33,768 nucleotides of DNA from Bacteroidia bacterium (lineage in GTDB: Bacteria; Bacteroidota; Bacteroidia; Chitinophagales; Saprospiraceae), in assembly GCA_030429045.1 (NCBI GenBank), contig JAUIEA010000027.1, positions 1-33,768 on the forward strand, in the 5' to 3' direction. Positions 16,722-24,630 of this stretch are shown here, piece by piece; position 1 is the stretch's first letter, and the number at the start of each line of letters is the position of its first letter. The position numbers and the translations under genes were made by a program. Below the pieces are notes generated by a model. That model worked only from the letters and a program-made list of their open reading frames with translations. It did not search any database and was not told the origin of the DNA.

Positions 16722-18941
16722 TCACCGGATGACCTGCACCTCGCCACTGTGGACCTGGGTTTCCCCCCAATAATCGACATACTGAAGTGACCAGACATAG
16801 GTGCCCGGATCCAGCGGATCGCCATTTCGTGAACCATCCCATTCCACTCCATCATCATCGGTCTCGAAAACCAGGTTGCCCCAGCGATCATACACCTGAA
16901 GCAGCATGCTTTCCAATCCACGGGACGTAAGGAGTCGGAAACCATCATTAAACCCATCAAAGTTGGGGCTGAACGCGGTGGGTGCATAAATGCGGTATAC
17001 CGGTTCGATCTCGACATAACGGACGATACTGTCATAACATCCTGCCGCATTGGACACTTCGAGGATGACCGGATAGATGCCGATATCGGGAAAGGAAAAA
17101 CTGATGGAGGGTGTATTGGCGGTGTAAACTCCGGGAATGGTCCAGGTGTAGAACTCCCCATATTGGGATTCATCCTGAAACAGCATCAGCGGATTGTCTT
17201 CGTTGACCCGGCCCGTCGGACTAAAGCTGAAATCGGCTTGCACGGGGAATCGTGTCAGGATCAGGTCATCTAATTGCAGGGACGCCTGACAGTCGAGGGG
17301 TGAAGTGATGGTCAGTTCGACATCCCAGGTGCCTGCATCGGTGTAGGTGTGGCTCGGGATGGTGCCGGTACCTGTGCTGCCATCCCCAAACGTCCAGTCC
17401 AGCTGATAATCCGGAGTCAGTGGTGTCGAGGTATTGACAAATTGGGCAATCACCGGGAGGCAACCCATATCCGGATCGTGGGCAAAGGAGATCGGGTCGG
17501 GCAGAGGAAACCAGTCCAGGAGCTGGGTGATGGTCCGTTCGCAGCCGAAGGTATCCCTGGCCGTGAAGGAAGGAGCATAGACCCCGAGGTTGGCATATGC
17601 GTGTTGGGAGATGGCACCGGTTCCGGTCATGCCATCCTTGTAATTCCAGGTGATCCCCGTCAATGCAGCGGGGTCTCGATTGACCGTGGCAGTGAACGTA
17701 AATGGATCCCACAGACAAGAATCGCCTGTGATGGTCATGCTGCCTTCCAATTCGGGGGTGACCAGGATTTCGATGGTCGTCGTGTCTGTGCAGGACAGGC
17801 CGGGATTGGCCACCAGTTTACCCGTGTACAATCCGGGTTGAGGGAAGGTCATTTGCAGGGTATCTGCGGTCTGGATGACTGCCGGGACTAATGAGCCAGT
17901 GTCGACCAACCAGGAGATATCGGCGATCTTGTTCACCGGTGTGCTCTTGTTGATCAGCGTCAGTATCGATTTACCACAAACCAGTGCTTTTCCACCATAC
18001 AGGATATCACTGGGAATTTCGATCTCTGCGTTGATGGCCTGCACGCAGGCTACCACGTTGAACTGGAAGTCCCGCTGGGTGATGGACAGGAGTTCGCCAT
18101 TGCGATATTCGGCCACACAAACACCGACGACATATTGCCCCTGGATAGTTGGAAAGCCGAAGATCTCTCCGGTGACCGGGTCCAGGGTGACTTGCGGATT
18201 TCCACCGATCGGATTGTCCTGGGAGAATGGAAACAGGAACGTGACCCCGTCGTAAGGCGGCTTGGATTCCGGATTGGGTGCGACATTGTTCTTGGAGCCG
18301 CCAAATAGAGGTGTGCAAAAGGAGTAGACGAGAGAATCGCCGTCCTGATCGGTGGCGCTGTGGTCAAAACGAAGGGTGTCGTTGACGCAAATGGCGATGG
18401 GCGGAAAATCCTGAAACGTCGGACTGCTGTTGCATTCCTGCTGAGCCAGTGGTGTGATCTCTACGGCATAGGTGGCACCGACATCACCGGGTGTGACGAT
18501 GTTGGAGATGGTACCATTCCGGCAACAGCGCTGATAGGCGATGAAGTAACTCTTGTCGCTGGGGATCAGGTTGACGATAAAGGTGTAAAGACCTTCTTCC
18601 ACACAGACATTGGGCGGGGCCGTCAGGCAGGGATTGGTGACCACGGGGTCGATCTTGGTGATTTCAGGTGCACCGATATTCGGTGTGCCCATTTGCTGGG
18701 CGGAAGGTCCGGATCCCAGGAAAATGGTGACACGAGCAGATTGGGAGCCCGGGGAACCGTCAAATCCAGCCTGTCCCGCATAACAATCCCGGTATACGCG
18801 CATGGTGATGCGGTACTGATTGTTGCCCAGACACTCGTAGGTCATTTCCCCGCCCACAATATGTGTGGCCTGCAACGGAGCCGGCATGAGGAGCAGTAAA
18901 CCTGAGACAAGGGTCAGGAATATGGAGATTGACTTCATCAT
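16722..18941 (-). CDS. Exported PKD-domain protein with gliding-type CHU_C (T9SS type B) C-terminus
   Basis: The 739 residues start with a signal peptide (MKSISIFLTLVSGLLLLMPAPLQA; the first of two adjacent ATGs is used). The N-terminal 300 residues begin THIVGGEMTYECLGNNQYRI and contain YRDCYAG, YFIAYQRCCRN and DQDGDSLVYSFC. This is a cysteine-rich module common at the start of gliding-associated proteins. About residues 385-640 hold three or four PKD-like repeats (FGDGSTGTG...HTYTDAGTWDVELTI and related). The end, from TAFSPNFDGFNDGF through YDRWGNLVFE to VQVIR, is the CHU_C domain recognised by T9SS for type B sorting. It is likely a large surface protein involved in adhesion or gliding; a direct role in motility is inference. 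Confidence 0.88.
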   Translation of the reverse strand: MMKSISIFLTLVSGLLLLMPAPLQATHIVGGEMTYECLGNNQYRITMRVYRDCYAGQAGFDGSPGSQSARVTIFLGSGPSAQQMGTPNIGAPEITKIDPVVTNPCLTAPPNVCVEEGLYTFIVNLIPSDKSYFIAYQRCCRNGTISNIVTPGDVGATYAVEITPLAQQECNSSPTFQDFPPIAICVNDTLRFDHSATDQDGDSLVYSFCTPLFGGSKNNVAPNPESKPPYDGVTFLFPFSQDNPIGGNPQVTLDPVTGEIFGFPTIQGQYVVGVCVAEYRNGELLSITQRDFQFNVVACVQAINAEIEIPSDILYGGKALVCGKSILTLINKSTPVNKIADISWLVDTGSLVPAVIQTADTLQMTFPQPGLYTGKLVANPGLSCTDTTTIEILVTPELEGSMTITGDSCLWDPFTFTATVNRDPAALTGITWNYKDGMTGTGAISQHAYANLGVYAPSFTARDTFGCERTITQLLDWFPLPDPISFAHDPDMGCLPVIAQFVNTSTPLTPDYQLDWTFGDGSTGTGTIPSHTYTDAGTWDVELTITSPLDCQASLQLDDLILTRFPVQADFSFSPTGRVNEDNPLMLFQDESQYGEFYTWTIPGVYTANTPSISFSFPDIGIYPVILEVSNAAGCYDSIVRYVEIEPVYRIYAPTAFSPNFDGFNDGFRLLTSRGLESMLLQVYDRWGNLVFETDDDGVEWDGSRNGDPLDPGTYVWSLQYVDYWGETQVHSGEVQVIR

Positions 18942-19134
18942 GGATCTATGTTCGGGTCAGGGCTGTCGACCCTTCATTAACACCAGAAGAGGGGAGGAGT
19001 TGTCGGGTGGATCAAAAACCATTTCGAAGATACGGATTTCCATGTCAGCCTGCACGGCCTGGAGGCCCCGAATGTCGGCATGGGGTCATTCTGATGGTCA
19101 AGGCGGAGGGAGAACAGGCAGTCCGAACCCTTGG

Positions 19135-19593
19135 CTACCAGACATAGGGGATCAGAAACCAGGTGCTGGTCTTGTAGAGCGACCATTCTGTTCCGAATTG
19201 CTCTTGCAAGTCCTCTTCTTCCCGCATGGCCCTGAGTACGAGGACCGGCCAGAGGATCAGGATCGTAGCGAGGACGGCCATCCAGTTGTTGGTCGCCAGG
19301 GCCAGACCGGCGAAACCGATGATCAACCCGAAATAGAACGGATGGCGAATATGGCGATAGGGCCCCCTGTTGACCAGATGTGGTCCGGGGTGGACCTGGA
19401 ACATGAGCCAGCCCAGGGTGACCAGGGCCCAGAACAGGAGGAGGATGGCCGGCAGGAGGACGGCCCAGGAAATATCCTCCCATTGGGCCTGATCTGTGGA
19501 GATGGGCCAGGGAAGGATCCAGTTGGCGGCCAGCAGGATGAACATCCCAACGGCAGTGGAGGCGATCAGTAAACGATGGCTCGGGAGTCTCAT
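19135..19593 (-). CDS. Isoprenylcysteine methyltransferase (ICMT)-family membrane protein
   Basis: The 152-residue protein from ATG 19593 has four hydrophobic segments. It carries the ICMT/PEMT cofactor region NRGPYRHIRHPFYFG and, about 45 residues on, REEEDLQEQFGTEWSLYK. Bacterial members methylate lipids or small molecules using S-adenosylmethionine, and the substrate here is unknown. An in-frame GTG at 19710 would add 39 residues, but it falls inside the stem of the terminator of the preceding gene, so the later ATG is preferred. A start at an intermediate TTG or GTG remains possible because the added residues FQLALPAYFVIKH are hydrophobic. Confidence 0.75.
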   Translation of the reverse strand: MRLPSHRLLIASTAVGMFILLAANWILPWPISTDQAQWEDISWAVLLPAILLLFWALVTLGWLMFQVHPGPHLVNRGPYRHIRHPFYFGLIIGFAGLALATNNWMAVLATILILWPVLVLRAMREEEDLQEQFGTEWSLYKTSTWFLIPYVW

Positions 19594-19680
19594 GGTCTTG
19601 TGTTTGATCACAAAATAGGCGGGGAGGGCCAATTGGAAAAGAATCTGAGTCACCGCCCCTCCTGTTTTGACGACAGGGAA

Positions 19681-19717
19681 GAAAAATAAAGGGATGGGTC
19701 CAAGACCCACCCCTTTA
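19681..19717 (-). terminator. Intrinsic terminator of the 19750-20169 gene
   Basis: Arms 19687-19700 and 19704-19717 pair over 14 positions with one mismatch around a CAA loop. On the minus strand the stem is followed by TTTTT. It lies 32 bases past the stop codon of the membrane protein gene. Confidence 0.85.
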
Positions 19718-19749
19718 ACTCAGGTTGTTTCGTTTTGCGAAGGACGTCT

Positions 19750-20169
19750 TTAATTTCCTCTTCCCAGCATCCAGGCGGCAACGGCACCGATGATGGCTGA
19801 AACAACTGCGGAGGCGATGATGTCGACGATCGTTCCATTGAGGCTCATCAGATGAGTCGTGCCATACATGGTCAGATCCCAGGCGCCTGCTGATATGAGG
19901 CCAATAATGGCACCTGCTTTGGCTCCGGTAGCCGGATTGGTGATATTGGCCCATTTGCCAAATATGTAGGCATAAAGGAAGCCCCACAGCAGGTTTCCAA
20001 CGATCAGCGCCCACCAGATCATGCCGTCTTCGCCACGACTGACGCCCGTAGCGGAGCCAGACATGGATTCTGACATGCCAGACAGAATCATTCCCCAGAC
20101 GATCCAGCCAAGGAAAAAGGCTACGATTCCGGCGACTATGCCGGACATCAAAATTTTGTTGGTACTCAT
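19750..20169 (-). CDS. Small membrane protein, unknown function, glycine-rich helices
   Basis: The product is 139 residues from the ATG at 20169. Four hydrophobic segments are visible, including ILMSGIVAGIVAFFLGWIVWG, WWALIVGNLLWGFLYAYIF, AGAIIGLISAGAWDLTMYG and IIASAVVSAIIGAVAAWML. The spacing of Gly/Ala in the helices suggests tight packing or oligomers. It resembles, at the level of pattern only, the 135-residue membrane protein at 30191-30598. It has its own terminator and an upstream inverted repeat, so it is probably transcribed alone. A truncated copy of its 3' end lies at 20361-20460. No function can be assigned. Confidence 0.75.
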   Translation of the reverse strand: MSTNKILMSGIVAGIVAFFLGWIVWGMILSGMSESMSGSATGVSRGEDGMIWWALIVGNLLWGFLYAYIFGKWANITNPATGAKAGAIIGLISAGAWDLTMYGTTHLMSLNGTIVDIIASAVVSAIIGAVAAWMLGRGN

Positions 20170-20172
20170 AAC

Positions 20173-20220
20173 ATGTGATTGGTTTGGTGAATAAAGTTGG
20201 TCGAATATAATCAATCACAT
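20173..20220. promoter_or_regulatory. Inverted repeat upstream of the membrane protein gene
   Basis: ATGTGATTG (20173-20181) and CAATCACAT (20212-20220) are perfect 9-base inverted arms 30 bases apart, directly before the ATG at 20169 on the minus strand. It could be a paired operator. The TGTGA/TCACA core recalls Crp/Fnr half-sites, but the spacing is too wide for one such site. Confidence 0.35.
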
Positions 20221-20360
20221 CTAAAATGAGATACCTCTCTCTTGAGGAGCCGGATATTATCCAGTCATGCCGGACTAATTCGGGAGAAGATTTGGTCTTT
20301 CTTCAGTCGCCTCGATCCTGGCCGGGGATCTGCCAGGAATCGCCATGTGGTGCATCAGGA

Positions 20361-20460
20361 TCAGGGCTGGGAGGGTCGATTTTCCCGTCCCAGCATCCAG
20401 CCTGCTGCGGCACCGACGATGGCTGCAATCACTGCGGTCAACATTATGTCGATCGAGCAT
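20361..20460 (-). pseudogene. 3' fragment of a paralogue of the 19750-20169 membrane gene
   Basis: On the minus strand the sequence reads SIDIMLTAVIAAIVGAAAG then WMLGREN, against IVDIIASAVVSAIIGAVAA then WMLGRGN in the intact gene. The original stop is lost and the frame continues RPSQP to a TGA at 20361-20363. No start or upstream helices exist. The stretch 20226-20500 contains no intact gene. Confidence 0.75.
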
Positions 20461-20500
20461 CCTGAGGTGAGAGCTGGGAATAGGGCAGGAGCGGTTCCTT

Positions 20501-21334
20501 TCATGCAGGGTTTTTCTGGACCAGCTGGTCCGGATTCCGGATCGCGCGTTTCAGATAGCGAAACAGTTTGCCTCCCTGCTGGGCATCTACGACGCGGTGG
20601 TCGAGGGTGGCCGACAGGTTGAGCAGGCGCCGGGGGACGATCTGTCCGTCGACCACCGCAGGTTTGGTTTGCACCCTCCCCATGACCAGGACCAGGGGGA
20701 CATTGGACACCGGCAGGAGGGCGGGATACCCGACATCCAGTCCGATGCTGCCAATGTTGGAGAAGATCAGGGATCCGAAGGAATCGGGTCCTGCAGGCAT
20801 GAAGGGGATACGCAAGCCCCATTCAACGATGACCTTCCGCCAGGCCCTGATCAGCCAGTTCCGAAATGGCCAGGGGGTTTTGGCCAGCCAGTTCTTCTGT
20901 TTTGCAGCGGCACCATGATCAGCGGTTCGATGGGCCTGGAGGTTCTCGGACATCCATTCTGCCATCTGTTGGATGGTGAGGGTATCTGCCCGGGGCAGAC
21001 GCAGGGAGGTCATTTCCCTGCCCCGGTTCATCAGGACACTGATGACAATATCCACGGTCTCGCGATGGACAAGATGGCCACGACGGACATAACAGTTCAA
21101 CTCGGGCACCTCCGTTTTTAGTGCTCGGGCCGTCATGAGGATCAGGGGGAACATGAGGGTGATCTTGAGACCTTCTTCCCGCTTTTGAAGCACCCATTGT
21201 TCCAGGTCGGTGACATCCAGTTCGACACTGCCGAAAATGCGTGCATCGACCGGTTTGCGATAGATGGCGGTAGAGACCAGTCGCCAGGGGGTGTTGGGAT
21301 CAAAGGTGGACATGGGTGGATCGGATCTGATCAT
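20501..21334 (-). CDS. Stand-alone E2-type (2-oxoacid dehydrogenase) acyltransferase domain protein
   Basis: This 277-residue protein has the chloramphenicol-acetyltransferase-like catalytic domain of E2 subunits but no lipoyl or E1/E3-binding domain. Visible family features are FPLILMTARALKTEVPELNCY, SVLMNRGREM, GSLIFSNIGSIGLDVGYPALLP and LSATLDHRVVDAQQGGKLFRYL. In classical E2 enzymes the active site reads DHRxxDG; here the His and Asp remain but Gly is Ala. Lacking a swinging arm, it probably transfers acyl groups from CoA to another acceptor, or binds rather than catalyses (inference). The first ATG (21334) is used; ATG 21313 (MSTFDPNTPW) is equally likely. No dehydrogenase genes are nearby. 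Confidence 0.82.
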   Translation of the reverse strand: MIRSDPPMSTFDPNTPWRLVSTAIYRKPVDARIFGSVELDVTDLEQWVLQKREEGLKITLMFPLILMTARALKTEVPELNCYVRRGHLVHRETVDIVISVLMNRGREMTSLRLPRADTLTIQQMAEWMSENLQAHRTADHGAAAKQKNWLAKTPWPFRNWLIRAWRKVIVEWGLRIPFMPAGPDSFGSLIFSNIGSIGLDVGYPALLPVSNVPLVLVMGRVQTKPAVVDGQIVPRRLLNLSATLDHRVVDAQQGGKLFRYLKRAIRNPDQLVQKNPA

Positions 21335-21634
21335 CTAACGCAAGTGTGAAGATTCAATAGGCATATTCCATGGTTGATTTGATTCATCTGCCCAAGATAA
21401 CAACGAGGAAGTGTACTGCAATGGGCGGGCGACCTTTTCCACAATTGCCGAACTGTAAACAAGAACTAGGTCATGATGGAAAGCCTTGATGGGTCGGTAC
21501 AGGGATCTCCGGGTCAATTGTCTGAATGATTCATGATCGAGGTCACTTTCGTGTGTGGCAAACATGCAATTGGACGGGTCTGTGACCTTCAACTTCAGGG
21601 TTTGAAAATCCATTCATCTGTACGTTCTAGTTTG
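21335..21634. other. Divergent intergenic stretch
   Basis: This separates the acyltransferase gene (minus) from the CsgG-like operon (plus). A minus-strand frame of 92 residues (21335-21613, MDFQTLKLKVTDPSN start) has no signal, no hydrophobic segment and no known family. I regard it as probably non-coding, but a small gene co-transcribed with the acyltransferase cannot be excluded. Confidence 0.3.
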
Positions 21635-21642
21635 TAGATTTG
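21635..21642 (+). promoter_or_regulatory. -7 promoter element of the CsgG-like operon
   Basis: TAGATTTG is an exact TAnnTTTG match, 25 bases before the first ATG of the operon. A -33 TTG at the expected spacing is not evident. It would give a leader of about 20 bases, normal for Bacteroidota genes without Shine-Dalgarno sites. Confidence 0.5.
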
Positions 21643-21667
21643 TAACTTCTCCTTCACTACTCGGTTG

Positions 21668-22477
21668 ATGATGAATATGCGAGCATTTTACCTGGTCTTC
21701 CTGTTCTTCCTGCTGGGTAGCCTGAATGGCTTTTCCCAGAAGCGGATCCTTGTCCAACCATCGGAGGTCATTGGAAGTCGAAAAATGAGGATCCTTTCCA
21801 CGAATCAAGGTGCCATCGAAGCTTCCAATGTAGTGCCCGCACACATCATCAATTTTCTGGCGACCAACAAGCATTTTCAGGTGGTCGACCGCAAGAATAT
21901 CACCTATATCCAAACTGAAAGGGAACTGCAGAAGAGTGAGGACTTTATCGATGGATACATGGTCGAACAGGGGCAGATCGAAGGTGCTGACTACATCTTC
22001 CGAATCGTCTTTATTGAAGATGAAAAAACCCTGAGCCTTCAGGTATTCGAAGTGTCTTCCGGCCTTCTCGTCTGCAGTCGTGATCAGCCAGTGAAAATCA
22101 GTTCATTCGGTATCCGTCAATTGGACCCCTTGTTGCGGAATTTACTGTATGAGATCATGTATGATTGTTTTGATATGAAATACTCCTTTGTCCGATCTCT
22201 GGCTGAAAAGAACAAATCGGTTCAACGCGCCTTAATCGCTATTGGGAAAACCAATCAGGCAAAGGAGGAAGATGTTGTCGAGTTTTATCAGTTGGAAACA
22301 GAAGAGGTCGACGGTGAAAATTATGTACGTCGGAAAGTTATTGCGAAGGGAGAGATCCTGAAGGTGGAGGACAATAATTTTTCGGAGGTCAAGATAACCC
22401 AGGGTCATGTTGAACTGTATCGCCAGATGAATGGGCCATCTAAGATCTATGTCATCATTAAGAATGAACTAATATAG
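21668..22477 (+). CDS. CsgG-like exported protein
   Basis: The product is 269 residues from ATG 21668; ATGs at 21671 and 21677 are alternatives. A signal peptide (RAFYLVFLFFLLGSLNGFSQ) is followed by a CsgG/HfaB-like core: VVPAHIINFLATNKHFQVVDRKNITYIQTERELQKSEDF, then GQIEGADYIFRIVF. The pattern F-x-V-V-D-R, E-x-x-x-Q and G-Q-x-x-G-A-D-Y is typical of periplasmic CsgG-type domains. There is no lipobox, so unlike true CsgG it may be soluble in the periplasm. The last 60 residues (EEVDGENYVRRKVI ... HVELYRQM) form a separate domain also found at the end of the next protein. It is the first gene of a five-gene run with gaps of about 4 to 13 bases between the first four. A role in outer-membrane assembly or export is inference. 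Confidence 0.75.
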   Translation: MMNMRAFYLVFLFFLLGSLNGFSQKRILVQPSEVIGSRKMRILSTNQGAIEASNVVPAHIINFLATNKHFQVVDRKNITYIQTERELQKSEDFIDGYMVEQGQIEGADYIFRIVFIEDEKTLSLQVFEVSSGLLVCSRDQPVKISSFGIRQLDPLLRNLLYEIMYDCFDMKYSFVRSLAEKNKSVQRALIAIGKTNQAKEEDVVEFYQLETEEVDGENYVRRKVIAKGEILKVEDNNFSEVKITQGHVELYRQMNGPSKIYVIIKNELI

Positions 22478-22483
22478 ACCAAG

Positions 22484-24136
22484 ATGGGAAGGATGACTAC
22501 CCTCATATGTGCATTGGGATGGTGTTTAGTGATTCCCATCTTTTTACATGCACAGGGCGACGCATTGGGGGTCGCATTATTGACCAATACGCCGTCGTGG
22601 TCAGATCCATTTTTCAGTAAAGTGAACCAGGCAGTTGTTGATGGGATCCGGAAAAGTAAGGCGGACAATATTTTCTTTTACGATTGGGATCCGGACACTC
22701 AGTCTGTCAGTTATGCTGCGTTGAATCAGAAAGAGGAGAAGCCTTGTCACACCATGATTTATTTGTATGGTGAATATCACTATCCAATGAATCCTCCCTT
22801 ACATGTTCAACGGGGTGAAAAAAATGTGATCACTGGAGTGTCACTGGCTCTGAATCCACGCGCCGGATATCAGATGAAGATCGTTGATGTTGCCACTGGA
22901 TCTTTGCTGTCCATCCAGCATGTGGAGGTTCATAAGGAGACACCCAAGTCAATAGCGATCAGTGATCATGCCAAGCTCTTTGGAGGAGATCCGGATGTGC
23001 TGAAGAAAAATAATGCCGCAAAATATAATGCTATTGTCGCCGGGTTGCATGAAAAATATCGAAATGATATCGTCCGGTTTTATCAGCAGTTGGTGGATGA
23101 CAGTTTTATCTATAAGGCACAAACCAGGAGATTGATCCTGTCCAAACCGAACAGAGTCTTTGATGTGGTTCCCGAACCGGGACGGACCGAGGAGAAGGCA
23201 AAGGTGATTCGACTTTATGGTGGCGAATCAGATAACCTGTATAAGGGAGAGGGATTTGACCTGTATGTTAAACAACAGATAGGAGGTCGAACGTATTATG
23301 AAGATATCGGTACGTATCATATTGATGAAGTCGGCGATACGATCAGTACAGCGACTGCCTGGCTTTCCTCTGGGAAGGATGTTGCTGAGGCATTGCAAAA
23401 TGATGATGAGTTGATTCTGGCTTCTTATGGTGATCATTATGCAGAAAAGCAGTTGAACAACAGCGATGATATCCCGAAAGTCAACCTTGCGCTGAAGAAA
23501 AAATGCCTGTTTTGCACCTCGCCCCTGGAATTGGTCCTCTTCAAGTCTCCGGTGATCAATCTGGTGGAGCGGCAAACCCCGGAGTTGGTGTATTTCGGCA
23601 GGCTATTGAAAGATGAGCGGTTTATCGATTTTCATGTTGAGGATTATCAGGGCAAGCGGTTGGGATATGAATTGCTGGTTGTTCCGGAGAATAAATATTG
23701 TGAAGTGGTAGATGTGCGCAAGAACACCAACCTGATTTCATTGCCTTATACCTTTACCATGACCGGGAATCAGGTCGTACCAACGCTTGGATATTCGGCC
23801 ATTCATCGGATGCTGGGGGCATACAATCCGGAGCAATATGCTGTTCAGATGCTGGAGGTATTGAAGGAAAAAAAAGATAAGATTGAGGAGATTGCGATAT
23901 TTCATCCGGCGGGTATGACCCGCTATATGGAGTTTGATCTTTCTGTCCTGGTGACCGAGGAAGTTGATGGCCAATCATTGGATCGTCGTCAGCTCATTGG
24001 AAATGGCCGGGTAGGTAGCAGTATTTCAACCAATATTTCGAAACTGAAGATCAAGGATGGTGAACGTGAATTATATCAGGCTATTACGACAGGCAAAGCG
24101 ATCTTGATTACAGTTTCAGATAGCTCTAACTATTAG
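22484..24136 (+). CDS. Exported 550-residue protein of the CsgG-like operon, unknown family
   Basis: A signal peptide (TTLICALGWCLVIPIFLHAQ) is followed by a region (residues 25-190) that recalls nucleotide-free TolB/CsgG N-terminal folds, with VALLTNTPSWSDPFFSKVNQAVVDGI and TMIYLYGEYHY. Residues about 220-310 resemble the small beta-barrel seen at the end of FlgT/CsgG-related proteins (VIRLYGGESDNLYKGEGFDLYV ... DIGTYHIDEVGD). A central CLFCTS pair of cysteines is notable. The last 70 residues (MEFDLSVLVTEEVDGQSLDRRQLIGNG ... RELYQAITTGKAILI) align with the C-terminus of the preceding protein. It begins six bases after that gene. No known enzyme motif was found. Confidence 0.7.
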   Translation: MGRMTTLICALGWCLVIPIFLHAQGDALGVALLTNTPSWSDPFFSKVNQAVVDGIRKSKADNIFFYDWDPDTQSVSYAALNQKEEKPCHTMIYLYGEYHYPMNPPLHVQRGEKNVITGVSLALNPRAGYQMKIVDVATGSLLSIQHVEVHKETPKSIAISDHAKLFGGDPDVLKKNNAAKYNAIVAGLHEKYRNDIVRFYQQLVDDSFIYKAQTRRLILSKPNRVFDVVPEPGRTEEKAKVIRLYGGESDNLYKGEGFDLYVKQQIGGRTYYEDIGTYHIDEVGDTISTATAWLSSGKDVAEALQNDDELILASYGDHYAEKQLNNSDDIPKVNLALKKKCLFCTSPLELVLFKSPVINLVERQTPELVYFGRLLKDERFIDFHVEDYQGKRLGYELLVVPENKYCEVVDVRKNTNLISLPYTFTMTGNQVVPTLGYSAIHRMLGAYNPEQYAVQMLEVLKEKKDKIEEIAIFHPAGMTRYMEFDLSVLVTEEVDGQSLDRRQLIGNGRVGSSISTNISKLKIKDGERELYQAITTGKAILITVSDSSNY

Positions 24137-24140
24137 TTGT

Positions 24141-24617
24141 ATGCGACAGCAAAAAATGCTTTTGGCCGGTTTGGTGTTCATAGTGTTTTCCGGGTGTCTC
24201 TCCAGTTGTAGTCCCCGGATGAATATTCCATATACACGAACCGGAGAGGTCGAAATGGTTGAATCAGACGCGTCTACGCTGACAGTGACAACTGTTGGCT
24301 ATGCTCGTACTTCCGGGCAGGCGATCGTGTTTGCCGAGCAAAATGCGTTGGAGAATATTCTTTTTCGGGGGATACCTGGATCAATACAGGAGAATCCGAT
24401 GATCCAGGATGAGGAAATGGCTTTTCGTTCACACGGGCCCGTATTGGAGGATCTGATCCAGGGAGAGAAATACAGGCAATTTGTTATTCAGTCCTATACG
24501 GACGATGAACAAAAAGGCAGCAAGGGGATCCGTGTAGATCGAGTCGTCAAATTTGATATAGGCGCATTAAGGAAGTATCTGGAACGAAACGGAGTTGTGC
24601 GAAAGTTTGGACTTTAA
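24141..24617 (+). CDS. Small lipoprotein of the CsgG-like operon
   Basis: The 158-residue protein has a lipoprotein signal ending LSSC, so Cys23 would be lipidated and the protein anchored in the outer membrane. The body contains GYARTSGQAIVFAEQNALENILFRGIPGSIQ. This recalls the small alpha/beta (SHS2-like) domains of LPP20/FlgP-type lipoproteins, in which GxAxxxxxAxxxAxxxAL is typical; I give this as a resemblance only. It lies four bases after the previous gene and 13 before the DUF6175 gene. It could be the membrane anchor of a complex formed with its operon partners (inference). Confidence 0.7.
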   Translation: MRQQKMLLAGLVFIVFSGCLSSCSPRMNIPYTRTGEVEMVESDASTLTVTTVGYARTSGQAIVFAEQNALENILFRGIPGSIQENPMIQDEEMAFRSHGPVLEDLIQGEKYRQFVIQSYTDDEQKGSKGIRVDRVVKFDIGALRKYLERNGVVRKFGL

Positions 24618-24630
24618 AAATGGACATATC

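Noticed and set aside
18360-18899. Plus-strand frame of 179 codons opposite the CHU_C gene
   Set aside because: It is the antisense of a gene with a signal peptide, PKD and CHU_C domains, and has no domain of its own.
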